From CAJQHK01 sp038142525 (GTDB lineage Bacteria > Pseudomonadota > Alphaproteobacteria > Rickettsiales > UBA1997): a DNA stretch of 64,000 bases. Below, one piece after another: positions 39,796 through 50,476 of this stretch. Numbering within the stretch: the stretch's first letter is position 1; each line of letters begins with the position of its first letter. A program made the translations under genes and the position numbers. The notes beneath the pieces are model-generated. The model worked only from the letters and a program-made list of their open reading frames with translations, made no database searches and was not told the DNA's origin. The stretch covers positions 1 to 64,000 of the forward strand of contig JAYQKE010000015.1 in NCBI GenBank assembly GCA_038142525.1, written 5' to 3'.

Positions 39796-41754
39796 ATGTC
39801 AAAAGAAATTAAAAAATATAATTCTGATTTTAAGTTTAAAGTTGTAATGAAATATTTATCCGAAAATTATACAATTTATCAGATTTGTAGCGAATATGAT
39901 ATTGCTAAATCAACATTACATAAATGGGTTAAGCAGTTTAAAGCTAGCGGTAATGATATATTTTCTGATTCTAAGTTATCTAAAGAAGAAAAATTAAGTA
40001 AAAAAGAACAAAAAAAGAAGGATAAAGAAATTGATAAATTATATAAGAAAATAGGTCAATTAACAATGGAAAGAGATTTCTTAAAAAGTTTCTGGACAGT
40101 TAGATTATTCTAAGAAAATCAAATTTCTAAAATTATCATCAGATATGTATAATTTAGCTGTCAGAAATAGATGTAGATTGTTAGATATTAATAGATCTAA
40201 TTTTTGGCATTGTTAATTTACAATAGATTTTACTAGCAATTAACATCATTGAGCATAAAATAAGCATTTTAACTCAATAAATCAAACTATGAAATGTTTA
40301 AAATGCTCCAGTTCTAACGTTTGCAAAAATGGTAAAATGTACGGAATGCGGAGGCTATAAGTGTAAAGATTGCAATTATAATTATACAAAAGGCAGAAAT
40401 TCTAAAGATAGATCAATAAAAAGATTTGCCCTGGAGTTGTACCTAGAGGGTCTAGGATTTAGATCTATAGGAAGAATTCTCAAGGTTAGTCATGTAAGTA
40501 TCTTTAACTGGATCAAGCAATATGGTCAAAATCTTGATTTATTGCAAAATAGCCATGAAATATGCGTAACTGAGATAGATGAAATGCACAGCTATATTGG
40601 TTCAAAAAAACTCTGTCTGGATCTGGATTGCTGTTGATAGATATGCAAAAGAATTCATCAACTTCGTTGTTGGCGACAGATCTACAAGAACTGGAAAAGA
40701 ACTTTGGGAAGGAGTAAAAGACAGAGCTAAAGGCATTATAGCAACGGATTATTGGAAACCGTATGAGAAATTTGTTCCTAAGGATAAGCATATTCAATCC
40801 AAGGCACATACTTATACTATCGAGGGCTATAATAGCTTGTTCAGACACTTCTTGGCTAGAATGAGAAGAAAGAGCAAATGCTACTCTAAATCAATAAAGA
40901 TGCTTGAATATTCAGTAAAATTATTGATTTTAAAGAGAAATGGCTTATTATCTATTTTGGATTAACAATGCCTAATTTTTATTATAAATCTAGGATTGAT
41001 ATTTCTAAGATTAATAGTTTATGCAAAGATATTCATAATATCTGGAGTAAATATCAATTTTTCGGATATAGAAGAATTACAGAAATAATCAATCAAGATA
41101 GAAATCATAATAATAAAATTAATCGCAAGAAGATTCTTAGATTAATGAGAGTTCTAAAGATTAAAGCTCTTTATCCAAAGAAAAAGACAACAATCATCAA
41201 TAAAAAAGATTACAAATATCCTTATTTATTAGAAGATAAATCTAAAATAGATAAGCCAAATCACACTTGGGCAATTGATATAACTTACATCAAAACACCA
41301 GTAGGATTTGTTTATTTAATGTCGCTAATTGATTGGAGTTCTAGATTTGTTGTTGCATCAAAATTATCAATTTCTATGGAAACTAATAATTGTGTTGAAA
41401 TATTAAAAAAGGGAATAAAAAATCATAAAATTATTCCAACAATTATTAATACTGATCAAGGATCTCAATTTACCAGCGGTAATTGGATAAATGAATTAAA
41501 AAACGAAATATTCAAATATCAATGGATGGAAAAGGTAGGTGGGTAGACAATGTAATTATTGAAAGATTCTGGAGAACTGTAAAATATGAACAAATTTTTC
41601 TCAATCCTCCTGATAATATAGAAGAATTAAAGAGGCAAATAACAAGATTTATCCATTTTTATAATTATCAAAGACCTCATCAATCTTTGAATTACAAAAC
41701 TCCTAGTCAAATTTACTATAATGATGACAGTAAGAGAAAAAGAATTAGATTTTA
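39796..41754 (+). pseudogene. IS3-family transposase orfA/orfB (IS-E copy 1), disrupted
   Basis: orfA from 39796 (MSKEIKKYNSDFKFKVVMKY) holds the helix-turn-helix and a coiled region. The A-AAA-AAG shift site has one A fewer than the copy at 57550. IS-A sits at 40206-40972. orfB continues at 40975 with DDE parts HTWAIDITYI, INTDQGSQFTSG and NVIIERFWRTVKYEQ; another one-base loss in the A run near 41502 breaks it. It is inactive as it stands. Confidence 0.88.
40206..40972 (+). mobile_element. IS-A (IS1-type) copy 3, complete ends
   Basis: A 767-bp copy with an 8-bp duplication TAATTTTT (40198-40205 and 40973-40980). Removing it restores IS-E orfB as at 57672-57690. The slip run near 40603 has 7 A instead of 8, and bases differ near 40348, so the transposase frames cannot join by the usual -1 shift. 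Confidence 0.93.
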
Positions 41755-41940
41755 AAATAAAAAATAATTAAAATCTAAAATATGAAATACGAAATTTTAT
41801 AATTTTCCAGAAATTTCTACGAATTTGGCTATTTAGGGCCATTCTAAAATTTCAGAAAATTCAAAAATTTCTACACCGAATTTAAAAAGAAAAAGTCTAT
41901 GACTTTTAAAAAGAGGTAATGGTCTAACAAATGGGTGCAG

Positions 41941-43531
41941 GGGAGCGTTTTTTTAACTGTGTCAATTTAAGTTAAAATGAGAATAAAATTTAATTTATTA
42001 AATTTTATTCTCATAAATAATTATAAATTTTAACATTAACTTAAATTGATAATATCATGAATCACAAATTAAAATCTTTAAATAATTTTCGAAATAACTC
42101 TGACAATCAAGATCTTGAAGAGGATTTTGATTATCAAAAGTTCAAGAAAGAAGCTATAGACAAATTGTATGCTGGAAAAGGATTTTCTGGCAAAGATGGT
42201 ATATTTACCAGTATGTTAAAAGATTTTCTTGAAACTGCCATGCAATCCGAATTGGATAATCATTTAAATTCTAAAAAAGAAGATGATGTTACCAATAGGA
42301 AAAATGGATTTTCTTCTAAAATAGTCAAAACCGATAGAGGTCAATTTGAGTTAAATACTCCAAGGGATAGAAATTCATCTTTTGATCCTAAAATAGTTAA
42401 GAAAGGTCAAACTATTTTAACTCCAGAATTAGATGATAAAATTATAACTCTATATTCTTATGGTATGAGTTATAGAGATATATCATCTCATATTGAAGAG
42501 ATATATGACATTGAGATATCTAAATCTACAATTACAGCTATTACAGACAAAATATTACCTAAAATAACAGAATTTAAAGAAAGGCAGTTAGAAGAGATTT
42601 ATCCTATAATATTTCTTGATGCTATGTTTTTTAAGGTTAAAGAAAATGGAAAAATAATTAGTAAAGCTTTTTATTCAGTTCTTGGAGTTGACAAGGATGG
42701 TAAAAAAGATATTTTAGGAATTTATCTTCAAGAGTCAGAGGGAGCTAATTTTTGGCTTAATATTTTAACTGATTTACAAAATAGAGGTATAAAAGACGTA
42801 TTGATTGCTTGTGTCGATGGCTTAAAGGGCTTTCCTGAGGCTATTAATTCAATATTTCCAAAAACTGAGATTCAGCTTTGCATCATTCATCAAATTAGGA
42901 ATTCTATCAAATATGTTGCATCAAAAAATCAAAAAGAATTTATATCTGACTTAAAGACTGTTTATACTGCAACAAGCAAAGAAGTAGCCGAAGAAAAACT
43001 GCTTCTAATTGAAGAAAAATGGGGCAAAAAATATCCAATAATATTCAAATCTTGGAATAATAACTGGGATAATTTATCTAATTATTTTAAATATCCAAAA
43101 GAGATAAGAAAGCTAATTTATACTACTAATTCTGTTGAAGGGTTTCATAGGCAAGTCAGAAAAATTACCAAAACTAAAGGCTCTTTTCCATCTGATCAAT
43201 CATTAGAAAAGTTACTCTATCTTGCTATACAAAACATTAAGAAAAAATGGACTATGCCAATACCAAATTGGAGCTTGATAATTAGCCAATTTGCTATAAA
43301 ATTTGAGGATAGAATCAAATTAGATTTAGCTTAAATATAACAAAATATTAATCTAAATCTAAAAAAAATGGAAAACAAATTTTTGCCAAAAATTATCTTA
43401 AAAATTGGATTTATATTTTTACAAGATACGCTACGCTTAAAATCTTGTAAAAATAAAATCTCAATTCTTAATAAAATTATTAAGGCAAAATTTGAAAAAA
43501 ATTAAATTGACACAGGGGATTGGACATTCCC
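41941..43531 (+). mobile_element. IS-H (IS256-type) complete element
   Basis: Imperfect terminal repeats begin GGGAGCG on the left and, inverted, GGGAATG on the right; both carry CTGTGTCAATTTAA further in. A hairpin after the gene (TTTTACAAGAT/ATCTTGTAAAA, about 43418-43454) probably terminates transcription. Confidence 0.88.
42057..43334 (+). CDS. IS256-family (mutator-type) transposase
   Basis: An intact 425-residue transposase. It has the family's N-terminal part (GKDGIFTSMLKDFLETAMQS ELDNHL), RKNGFSSKIVKT, NTPRDRNSSFDPKIV, the first Asp in PIIFLDAMFFKVKENGK, the second in VLIACVDGLKGFPEAI, CIIHQIRNSIKYV, and the Glu region YTTNSVEGFHRQVRKITK. It is the only complete IS256 gene in the window. 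Confidence 0.95.
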   Translation: MNHKLKSLNNFRNNSDNQDLEEDFDYQKFKKEAIDKLYAGKGFSGKDGIFTSMLKDFLETAMQSELDNHLNSKKEDDVTNRKNGFSSKIVKTDRGQFELNTPRDRNSSFDPKIVKKGQTILTPELDDKIITLYSYGMSYRDISSHIEEIYDIEISKSTITAITDKILPKITEFKERQLEEIYPIIFLDAMFFKVKENGKIISKAFYSVLGVDKDGKKDILGIYLQESEGANFWLNILTDLQNRGIKDVLIACVDGLKGFPEAINSIFPKTEIQLCIIHQIRNSIKYVASKNQKEFISDLKTVYTATSKEVAEEKLLLIEEKWGKKYPIIFKSWNNNWDNLSNYFKYPKEIRKLIYTTNSVEGFHRQVRKITKTKGSFPSDQSLEKLLYLAIQNIKKKWTMPIPNWSLIISQFAIKFEDRIKLDLA

Positions 43532-43532
43532 A

Positions 43533-44517
43533 TAGACAACTAAATTAAGCTTGCATTTTCTCTTATTCCAAGCAACATTTCGAGTAACTCTCATTTTATC
43601 TTATTGTATTTATTTCTCCACTTCCTTCCTGTACCAATACTTGATTTGAGACCATTTCTTTTCAATTGGGTTAAGATCTGGTGAATAAGCTGGAAGATAA
43701 AGTAATGTGATATTGAATTTCTTTGCTATGTCTGCAATGGTTTCAATATTTTTATCAGCAAGCCTTTTCTGAAATTTGGCGTTATCAAGTACCAGATAAG
43801 ATCCTGACTCAATATTTGGAAATAGATCGTTCTTAAGATAGTCCTTAAATATTTGTTTATCAATTGATGATTCATATATTTTTGAACATATTAAATCATT
43901 ATTATGATTTCTTGCTGCCAGTATATTCAGTCTTTTGCCTCTTCTACCAGATCTTGGAACTTCAAGCCTCTTTCCTTTTTTGGCAAATCCATATTCACAG
44001 TTAATCTCAAGATCGATACCAGACTCATCAAAATCATATAGCTTTTTTTGATCGAGATTGGCAATTGATTTTATGAATTCAGATCTAAGTTTTTCATTCC
44101 TTTCTTTGTATATCTTGGAGTTTTTTTAAAGGTCAATCCTAGTCTTCTAATATAATTCAATATTGTTACATCAGTTACATCCTCATCAATCATCTCTGCA
44201 ATCTCGTAACAATTGATAAATGGACTCTCTTCTATAATCTTCTTTATCTTCGTAGGATCTTTAATCTTAATCTTATCCTTATTATCGTTATAGCCTCGAA
44301 ACTCATAAAGACCTTCCTCTCTATATCTCTTGTGCCAACGAGTTATAGTTGTTGGATGGATATTCAACAATAACGATACCTCCTTTGGACTCTTCTTGTT
44401 GATCTCAAGTAAATCAATAACTTTTTTTCTTAAATCATTAGAATATGGAACTGGCATAGTTTTTGCCAGAATTTTATTCTCCTGGCGCAAGAAATGCAAG
44501 CTTAATTTAATTGGCTA
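43533..44517 (-). mobile_element. IS-B (IS630-type) near-complete copy
   Basis: Both termini are present (TAGACAAC at 43533; TAGCCAATTAAATTAAGC read from 44517) with TA at 44518-44519. The transposase starts at 44457 and has its first frame to 44071; the second frame keeps DFDESGI and LVLDNAKFQ-type residues. Small indels near 43590-43630 and a deletion near 43762 (GCAAGCCTTTTCTGAAA replacing the expected stretch) make the 3' part defective. Confidence 0.87.
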
Positions 44518-44782
44518 TATGATCTTTCTTATCCTCTCGTTTTTGCCATTCCTTTTTTGATATAAAATTATTTCCTTTAACATAAACGCAATCTTCAGAG
44601 GTAAATAATTGAATGACAAATTTGAAAGGATAAGTTACAAAGTATCTTAATCTAAATTTAGTTTGTATAAAAATAAATTTCATAATTACAAAATTTTAAT
44701 TAATACCATTTATCAATGTGCGTGGTATTTATTCAGGAAATGTTATTGGAAAAAGCAGAGTAAACCAAGTCGGGCTAAAACC

Positions 44783-44827
44783 TAAAAAATGATCTAAAAA
44801 TTCCAATTTTTAGTTTTTCAGAGGTTT
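44783..44827. repeat. MITE right-end fragment reaching into dedA
   Basis: Matches the last ~45 bases of the 170-bp MITE (TCTAAAAATTCCAATTTTTA then GTTTTTCAGAGGTTT). It overlaps the dedA stop at 44810 and supplies its last codons. Nothing else is visible in 44684-44782. Confidence 0.75.
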
Positions 44828-45421
44828 CTTAAATCTAATATAAAGCAAAATAGCAATCAGGACAAAAATCATGGTGAATATTACTATTATTTTCATATTT
44901 TCCATAATTAACTCCTGATTTTGACCAAAAATAAAACCCATTATTAATAAAATTGCTGACCAAATTCCAGATCCTGCCGCCGTGTAAAAGGTAAATTTTG
45001 ATAAATTCATATGAGATAATCCGGCAGGAATTGAAATTAATTGCCTAACTCCAGGTATCAAACGACCAGTAAAGGTTGAAATAGAACCATGATTTTTAAA
45101 GAATTTTTGGATTTTTAGAAATTTATCTTCTGGTAAAAAGAAATATCTGCCATATTTTTTAATTATTCTTACACCTAAAAAATTAGCTAAATAATAATTG
45201 ATAAAAGCACCAAAGACGCAGCCAGCAATTGAAGCAAATAAAGAATAGAAAAATGATATTTTGCCATGCGAAGCCAAATATCCCGCAGGTATCATAACAA
45301 TTTCACTGGGAAAAGGTATGAAACTACTTTCGATCGTCATTAAAATAAAAATGATCAAATAATTATATTGCTCAATGAGTGAATTAATATTTCCTAAAAT
45401 ATTAGTAATAAATTCTGTCAT
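44810..45421 (-). CDS. DedA-family membrane protein
   Basis: An intact 203-residue inner-membrane protein with DedA/SNARE-associated features: ESSFIPFPSEIVMIPAGYLA, GAFINYYLANFLG, the conserved FTGRLIPGVRQLISIPAG, and a C-terminal membrane helix. DedA/VTT proteins are linked to lipid-carrier transport and membrane homeostasis. The last residues (KKPLKN, stop) are encoded by the inserted MITE end. The start overlaps the ferredoxin reductase stop (ATGA). Confidence 0.9.
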   Translation of the reverse strand: MTEFITNILGNINSLIEQYNYLIIFILMTIESSFIPFPSEIVMIPAGYLASHGKISFFYSLFASIAGCVFGAFINYYLANFLGVRIIKKYGRYFFLPEDKFLKIQKFFKNHGSISTFTGRLIPGVRQLISIPAGLSHMNLSKFTFYTAAGSGIWSAILLIMGFIFGQNQELIMENMKIIVIFTMIFVLIAILLYIRFKKPLKN

Positions 45422-46423
45422 ACGCCTTTTGAAGTTGAATATTCAAAATGAAATGGTGTATCGGGATAAATAATATTATAAATATCATGGCAAGCTTGGG
45501 CCGCTTCTGAAAAACCAGTTAAAATTAATTTTAATTTATTTTTGTAATTAATAATATCACCAATTGCATAAATTCCGGGCTCAGAAGTTTGCATGGTTGA
45601 TGGATCAACATCAATAAGATTTTTATTAATATTCAAACCCCAATTAGCAATTGGTCCTAGCTCCATACGCAAACCATAAAATGGTAATAAAATTTCAGCA
45701 TCAATTTCCTTATTTTTACCATCCAAATCTTCAAGAATTACCTTCGATAAATTGCCATTTTCTCCCTCTAATGATTTTAATTGATAAGGAGTAACCATTT
45801 CAATTTTACCTGCATCGGCCAATTGTTTTAATTTATCAGCACTTTCTGGTGCGCATCTAAAACGACTTCTCCTATGAATAACATAGAGCTTGTCAACAAC
45901 TTCTTGCAACGAAATTGCCCAATCCACAGCCGAATCACCACCACCAGCAATGGCTACTTTTTTACCAGTAAAATCTTGTTTAGATTTAACAGCATAAAAA
46001 ATTGATTTACCTTCAAATTCTTCAATCCCAGCAATTGGTGGCCGATTAGGCCCAAAGGCACCGCGACCAGCAAACAATAATGATGGCTTTGGCCTCAATT
46101 TTGGTATTTTTAGAAGTCGTCACCAAAAAAGAACCATTTTCTAATTTTTTTACCTCCTCAACTCTCTGATTAAGATGAATTTTTGGTTCAAAGGGTTTAA
46201 TTTGCTCTTCAAGATTTGATATCAAATCAGCAGCTAAAATATTTGGATGAGCCGGAATATCATAAATTGGCTTTTCTGGATAAAGAGCAGTGCATTGCCC
46301 ACCAGTAAATTCTAAAGTGTCAATAATATGAGACTTTATTTTCAACATTCCAGCTTCAAAACAGGCAAATAGCCCAACCGGACCTGCGCCAATAATTACT
46401 AAATCAGTCTTCTCTATTGTCAT
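45418..46423 (-). pseudogene. ferredoxin/flavodoxin-NADP reductase (thioredoxin-reductase-like), one frameshift
   Basis: An FAD/NAD(P) oxidoreductase of the TrxR-like FNR type. N-terminal FAD site DLVIIGAGPVGLFACFEAG, TGGQCTALYPEKPIYDIPAH, then after a single-base shift near 46065 GRGAFGPNRPP, NADPH site VAIAGGGDSAVDWAISL, HRRSRFRCAPES and SEPGIYAIGDI. There is no redox-active CxxC, which distinguishes it from thioredoxin reductase. Restored length is about 335 residues. Confidence 0.87.
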
Positions 46424-46518
46424 TAATTTCTGCTAAAATTTTTCTAAAAAATAGTCTAATTTTATATTGATATATCTAACTTCGAAAAACAATAGTAAAA
46501 TCATTACTGACGCTAAAC

Positions 46519-49500
46519 TTATTTAATTACTTCAATCTCTCCATAATAAGTCCAAATAATTGCCGTAACAATCTTCCTATCTGGATAAATATTAGCAATG
46601 ATCTGGCGATATAAATCCAATTGATCACGATATAAATCAATATTTTTGGTAAAATTAGCTTTGTAATCAATTATGATTATCTGATTTTGATCAATGATTA
46701 ATCGATCAATTTGTCCAGAAATAATTTTACCGTCAATATTAGCACTAATTGCCACTTCTGATTGACCATTTTTGCTAAATAAAAAATCAAAATCTGGGTT
46801 TTTTATAATATTTTGAATATTTTTTAGAATAATCTGCTGATTTTTATCATTAATATCCTGTTTTTTAAGATATTTTTTAGCAATTTCTAGAGATTCTTCT
46901 GAATTTTTTGCCAAATTTGGTAAAAATTCCAATATTTTATGGGTAATTTTACCAATATTTGCTGATTTTTTATTTTTTTCTAAATTATCTTTAAAATTAT
47001 CAAAATTTTCATAAATTTTTGAAGGATAAGTTATCTCTTCTTTAGGAATATTAGTAATTTTTTTACTTAAAAAATCAGGTAATTGATCCTCATTTTTTTC
47101 TATTTCCTCTTTTTTGAAAGATAAATCATCGAGATTTTGATCAGATTCATCTGGTTTATCAGCAAAAACTAATTTTTCATCATTTAAACCTAAATCTGCA
47201 TCTATAAAATCTTCTTTAATAGCTTTACTAAAAATGGCTTTTTTTGCTAAATTATACCAAGAATTCTCTGAAATATTTTGATCATTAAAACCACAAATAT
47301 AAAGTTCATTTTCAGCCCTAGTCATAGCCACATAAAGCAACCTTAAATATTCATCATAAATTTCCTCTGACTTTTCCTTTAAAATTTCTTTCAAAAATTG
47401 ATTTTGCTCTTTTTTAGAAAATTTGGCAATGAGAATTTGATTTTGATGCCAAATAATATTTTGACGAGGACCAGAGCCAAAAATAGAATTGGCACCATGG
47501 GCAGTATCGGGTAAAAAAACTATAGGAGCTTCCAAGCCTTTAGCACCATGAATAGTCATAATTTGTACCTCATTAAAAATCCCGCCATTTTCTAATTTAA
47601 TATTAAAATTTGACTGGCTAATTTGCTGGATAAATTCTTGCAAAGAAGTGCCATTTTGCTCCTGATATTTAAGTGCTAAAGAAATAAATTGATTGATTAA
47701 ATCCAAGGCAATCACTCCAAATTCTTTCTTAATATTATTTAAAATCTGATTATCATTAGTAATTTCTACCAAAAATCCAGCTATATCAGACATATATGAA
47801 TCAGATTTTTGTTTCAATTTCTGCAAAAACTCATAAATTTCTGGCCTTTCCTGCTTTAAGGATAAATTAAGAGTAATATTTTTCTCATTTTTGATTTTAC
47901 AAAGCTCAAAAAGATCATTTTCTGAAATGCCAATAAAGCAAGATTTTAATAAACAGGCTAAATTTAAATCATCTTCCTGTAAGAGAAAATATTTTAAAAG
48001 AGAAATAAAATCTTGAATTAAAAGATTTTTTGTCAGACTCATTTTGTCTGGACTGGCTACGGGAATATTTTGTTCAATGAGATATTTTCTAATTAAATTA
48101 CCAAGATCATTGGTCCGATTTTTAATCAAAATCATAATATCCTTATATTCCAAAAGTCTTTTTTGACTAGTTTTATCAATAATTATTTTGTTATCTTCTA
48201 TCCATTTCTTGATGGTTTTAGCAATTTTTATGGCCAAAATATCTTTGGATGATTTTGGTTTTTCATTAAAATTTAAATCCCAAGCAGATCTTTCTTCTGT
48301 TTTTTCTGTTTTAATTATGGGCCAAATTTCAACTTTTCCAGCATCCGATCTAATGGCCTTATGTTTAACTTTTGCCAATTTACTAATTTTTTTGGCATAA
48401 AAATCATCGGCAAAAATTAAATCAACTACTTCCAAAATAGCATTTACTGATCGAAAAGAATTGCTCAAGGTAATTTTTTGTAATTCTTCTCCAATATTTT
48501 TAAAACGATTCTGATAATAAAGAAAGATATTACTAAAAATATTAGGCTCAGCTCCCTGAAAACCATAAATTGATTGTTTTTCATCGCCAACTGCAAAAAT
48601 AGTACGATTTTTTTCTAAATCGCCATTAAAAAAATCTTCAGAAATAAGTGAAATAATATACCATTGCAATTGTTTAGTATCTTGCGATTCATCGACTAAA
48701 ATATGATCATAAAGATTATCCAATTTATATCTGATCCAATCTTTATTTTCGCTATTTTCTAATAAATTATTGGTTTTAATGATTAGATCTTGATAATCCA
48801 AATAACCATTAGCGACTTTAAGATTTTCATAAATTTCTAAAATTTCATTAGCAATAAAGATGATATTACTAGTTTGCTCGGCGATTTTAAAAGAATTTAA
48901 TTTTTCTAAAAATTCTAATATTCTACCTTGCTCAGAAAATAAAATTTCTTCATAAAGAGGAAATTGATCTAAAACTTTTTTGGTAATAATTTTTTTTCTG
49001 GGATCAGCATTTTTTCCAAGAAAAATATTAGCATAATCTTCAAAATTATGATCATTTTTATCTGCAAGATATTTATGAATAAATTTTGCTGCATTTTGGT
49101 TAGTTTTTTCAGGAAAATCTTGTAAAAGATGGCATAATTCTAATAAATCCTGCTCATTTTCTTTAAAATCAAGAAATTTTTGCCACAATTCTTTTTCATT
49201 ATCAGTAATTTTTGCTCCAATAATTTCAAAAATTCTGTTTTGAAGATTTTCTATTGTGCCAAAGCTGTTTTTTAAATGAAAAAACACCTCTCTTTTGTAA
49301 ATAATATCAGAAATTATTTCAAAAAATCCTAAATCACCTGAATTTCTAGCAATTTGACTAATTTTTTGACCTAAATTATTATCCTTAACCGCTATTTTTA
49401 AAAGATCCTTTTTTGATTGTTCAAGTAATTTTTTTGATAAAATATCATCAATAATAGAAAAATTTGGTTGAATTTTAGCTTCAATTGGAAATTTTTTAAT

Positions 49501-49935
49501 TAAATTGGTGCAAAATGAGTGAATTGTTTCGATTTTTAAAGATTCAATATCATCTAAAATTTTAATAAAAATTACTCTGGCTTGCTGTAATTTTTCTGAA
49601 TTAAATTTTTTGTCAGTTAATTTTTCTAATTTATTTTGTAAATCCAATTTTGGCAGCACACACCAAGAAGATAATTCCTTAAAAATCCTCTCTTTCATTT
49701 CAAGAGCTGCAACTTTAGTAAAAGTTAGGCATAGAATTTTTGAAGCAGGAACGCCAGATAATAAAATTCTAAGAACTCTATCTGTTAGAATTTTTGTTTT
49801 ACCAGAGCCGGCAGATGCTAAAACAAAACAAGAATTATTTGGATTGGAAGCGATTTTTTGTAAATTAGATGATTCTTCTATTAACTTTTTAGAAAGATTA
49901 TTATAATCTTTTTTGGTTAATTTTATTTTTTCCAT
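46519..49935 (-). CDS. addA: AddA helicase-nuclease of double-strand break repair
   Basis: AddA is the UvrD-like helicase/nuclease subunit of AddAB, processing DNA ends for RecA. The 1138-residue frame is fully intact. Walker A is VLASAGSGKTKILTDRVLRI (about 38-57), motif II LVDESQDTKQLQWYII, GDEKQSIYGFQGAEPNIF, motif V/VI region IMTIHGAKGLEAPIVFLPDT and LRLLYVAMTRAENELYICG. The RecB-type nuclease is near the C-terminus (GQIDRLIIDQNQIIIIDYKA). addB is not in the window. Its start codon lies 4 bases from the divergent channel start. Confidence 0.93.
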   Translation of the reverse strand: MEKIKLTKKDYNNLSKKLIEESSNLQKIASNPNNSCFVLASAGSGKTKILTDRVLRILLSGVPASKILCLTFTKVAALEMKERIFKELSSWCVLPKLDLQNKLEKLTDKKFNSEKLQQARVIFIKILDDIESLKIETIHSFCTNLIKKFPIEAKIQPNFSIIDDILSKKLLEQSKKDLLKIAVKDNNLGQKISQIARNSGDLGFFEIISDIIYKREVFFHLKNSFGTIENLQNRIFEIIGAKITDNEKELWQKFLDFKENEQDLLELCHLLQDFPEKTNQNAAKFIHKYLADKNDHNFEDYANIFLGKNADPRKKIITKKVLDQFPLYEEILFSEQGRILEFLEKLNSFKIAEQTSNIIFIANEILEIYENLKVANGYLDYQDLIIKTNNLLENSENKDWIRYKLDNLYDHILVDESQDTKQLQWYIISLISEDFFNGDLEKNRTIFAVGDEKQSIYGFQGAEPNIFSNIFLYYQNRFKNIGEELQKITLSNSFRSVNAILEVVDLIFADDFYAKKISKLAKVKHKAIRSDAGKVEIWPIIKTEKTEERSAWDLNFNEKPKSSKDILAIKIAKTIKKWIEDNKIIIDKTSQKRLLEYKDIMILIKNRTNDLGNLIRKYLIEQNIPVASPDKMSLTKNLLIQDFISLLKYFLLQEDDLNLACLLKSCFIGISENDLFELCKIKNEKNITLNLSLKQERPEIYEFLQKLKQKSDSYMSDIAGFLVEITNDNQILNNIKKEFGVIALDLINQFISLALKYQEQNGTSLQEFIQQISQSNFNIKLENGGIFNEVQIMTIHGAKGLEAPIVFLPDTAHGANSIFGSGPRQNIIWHQNQILIAKFSKKEQNQFLKEILKEKSEEIYDEYLRLLYVAMTRAENELYICGFNDQNISENSWYNLAKKAIFSKAIKEDFIDADLGLNDEKLVFADKPDESDQNLDDLSFKKEEIEKNEDQLPDFLSKKITNIPKEEITYPSKIYENFDNFKDNLEKNKKSANIGKITHKILEFLPNLAKNSEESLEIAKKYLKKQDINDKNQQIILKNIQNIIKNPDFDFLFSKNGQSEVAISANIDGKIISGQIDRLIIDQNQIIIIDYKANFTKNIDLYRDQLDLYRQIIANIYPDRKIVTAIIWTYYGEIEVIK

Positions 49936-49939
49936 TAAT

Positions 49940-50476
49940 ATGTTTGGTTTATTCCTAATTAATACTTTTATTGTTGTAGTTGCTGTTCTTATTCAGTTTG
50001 AGGTATTATATTTTACCAAAAAATATATATCAAAATTAATTTCTAAAAATGTCAGGGTCGTTTGTTTCATGTTTGTTTTTCTTTTTATACATATAACAAT
50101 TGTTTGGCTTTTTGCTATTTGTTTTGAACTTTATATCATCTATAATCATAGTAGTCATTTACTTGGCAATTTACAGTATAATTTTTTTGATTTAGTCTAT
50201 TTATCACTAACTGCCTATACTTCACTTGGTTTTGGAGATATTTACCCTAAGGGTGATATTAGATTTTTAGTAGTAATTGAGCCACTACTTGGAGCTTTAC
50301 TTATTGCTTGGAATGCCTCATTTTTATTTCAAGAAACATTACGTATGGAAGTGATAATTCAAAAAAATCAGGCAAAAAACAAAGAAAAATTAAAAAATGG
50401 ATTGGAAAATAAATGGCTTTTTGTTCGAAAGAGAAAAGCTCAATTTTATCAAAATTTGGTGGTTAAAAATAGATAA
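49940..50476 (+). CDS. two-transmembrane potassium-channel-like protein
   Basis: Hydrophobic helices near residues 2-25 and 40-65 precede a pore region (FDLVYLSLTAYTSLGFGDIY) whose TSLGFGD is a K+ selectivity-filter-like motif (T-x-x-G-[YF]-G-D). A final helix (VVIEPLLGALLIAWNASFLF) follows. I chose the ATG at 49940; a TTG at 49913 is possible but overlaps addA. About 178 residues. The 3' end overlaps the likely ftsW start by 80 bases. Confidence 0.75.
   Translation: MFGLFLINTFIVVVAVLIQFEVLYFTKKYISKLISKNVRVVCFMFVFLFIHITIVWLFAICFELYIIYNHSSHLLGNLQYNFFDLVYLSLTAYTSLGFGDIYPKGDIRFLVVIEPLLGALLIAWNASFLFQETLRMEVIIQKNQAKNKEKLKNGLENKWLFVRKRKAQFYQNLVVKNR

Larger units (their letters stand above)
39666..41939 (+). 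mobile_element. IS-E (IS3-type) copy 1, with nested IS-A
   Basis: Termini are TGCCCCC at 39666 and GGGTGCA ending at 41939, followed inside by matching AGACCATTA and CATAGACT blocks. Length without the IS-A insertion is about 1.5 kb, normal for IS3. No target duplication is seen. Confidence 0.85.
39137..44683 (-). pseudogene. small unknown gene split by a 5.1-kb IS nest
   Basis: Three in-frame pieces reconstruct one gene. 44683-44518 gives MKFIFIQTKFRLRYFVTYPF ... KKEWQKREDKKDH. 39413-39264 gives KKFSFEHVAVEVDKGIIYES, TLKYGTRKIEKNNWF and SHPSTTIVRELKV. 39229-39137 gives AQADVNYCRQDYEDYLNIKY and SIGNGSYSYL then stop. The first junction is an exact IS-B insertion with TA duplicated; the second is a 34-base IS-H end at 39230-39263. 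The middle part (HVAVEV...IIYESTL) is faintly like NlpC/P60 or YiiX-type papain-fold proteins, but I do not assign a function. Restored length is about 140 residues. Confidence 0.65.
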
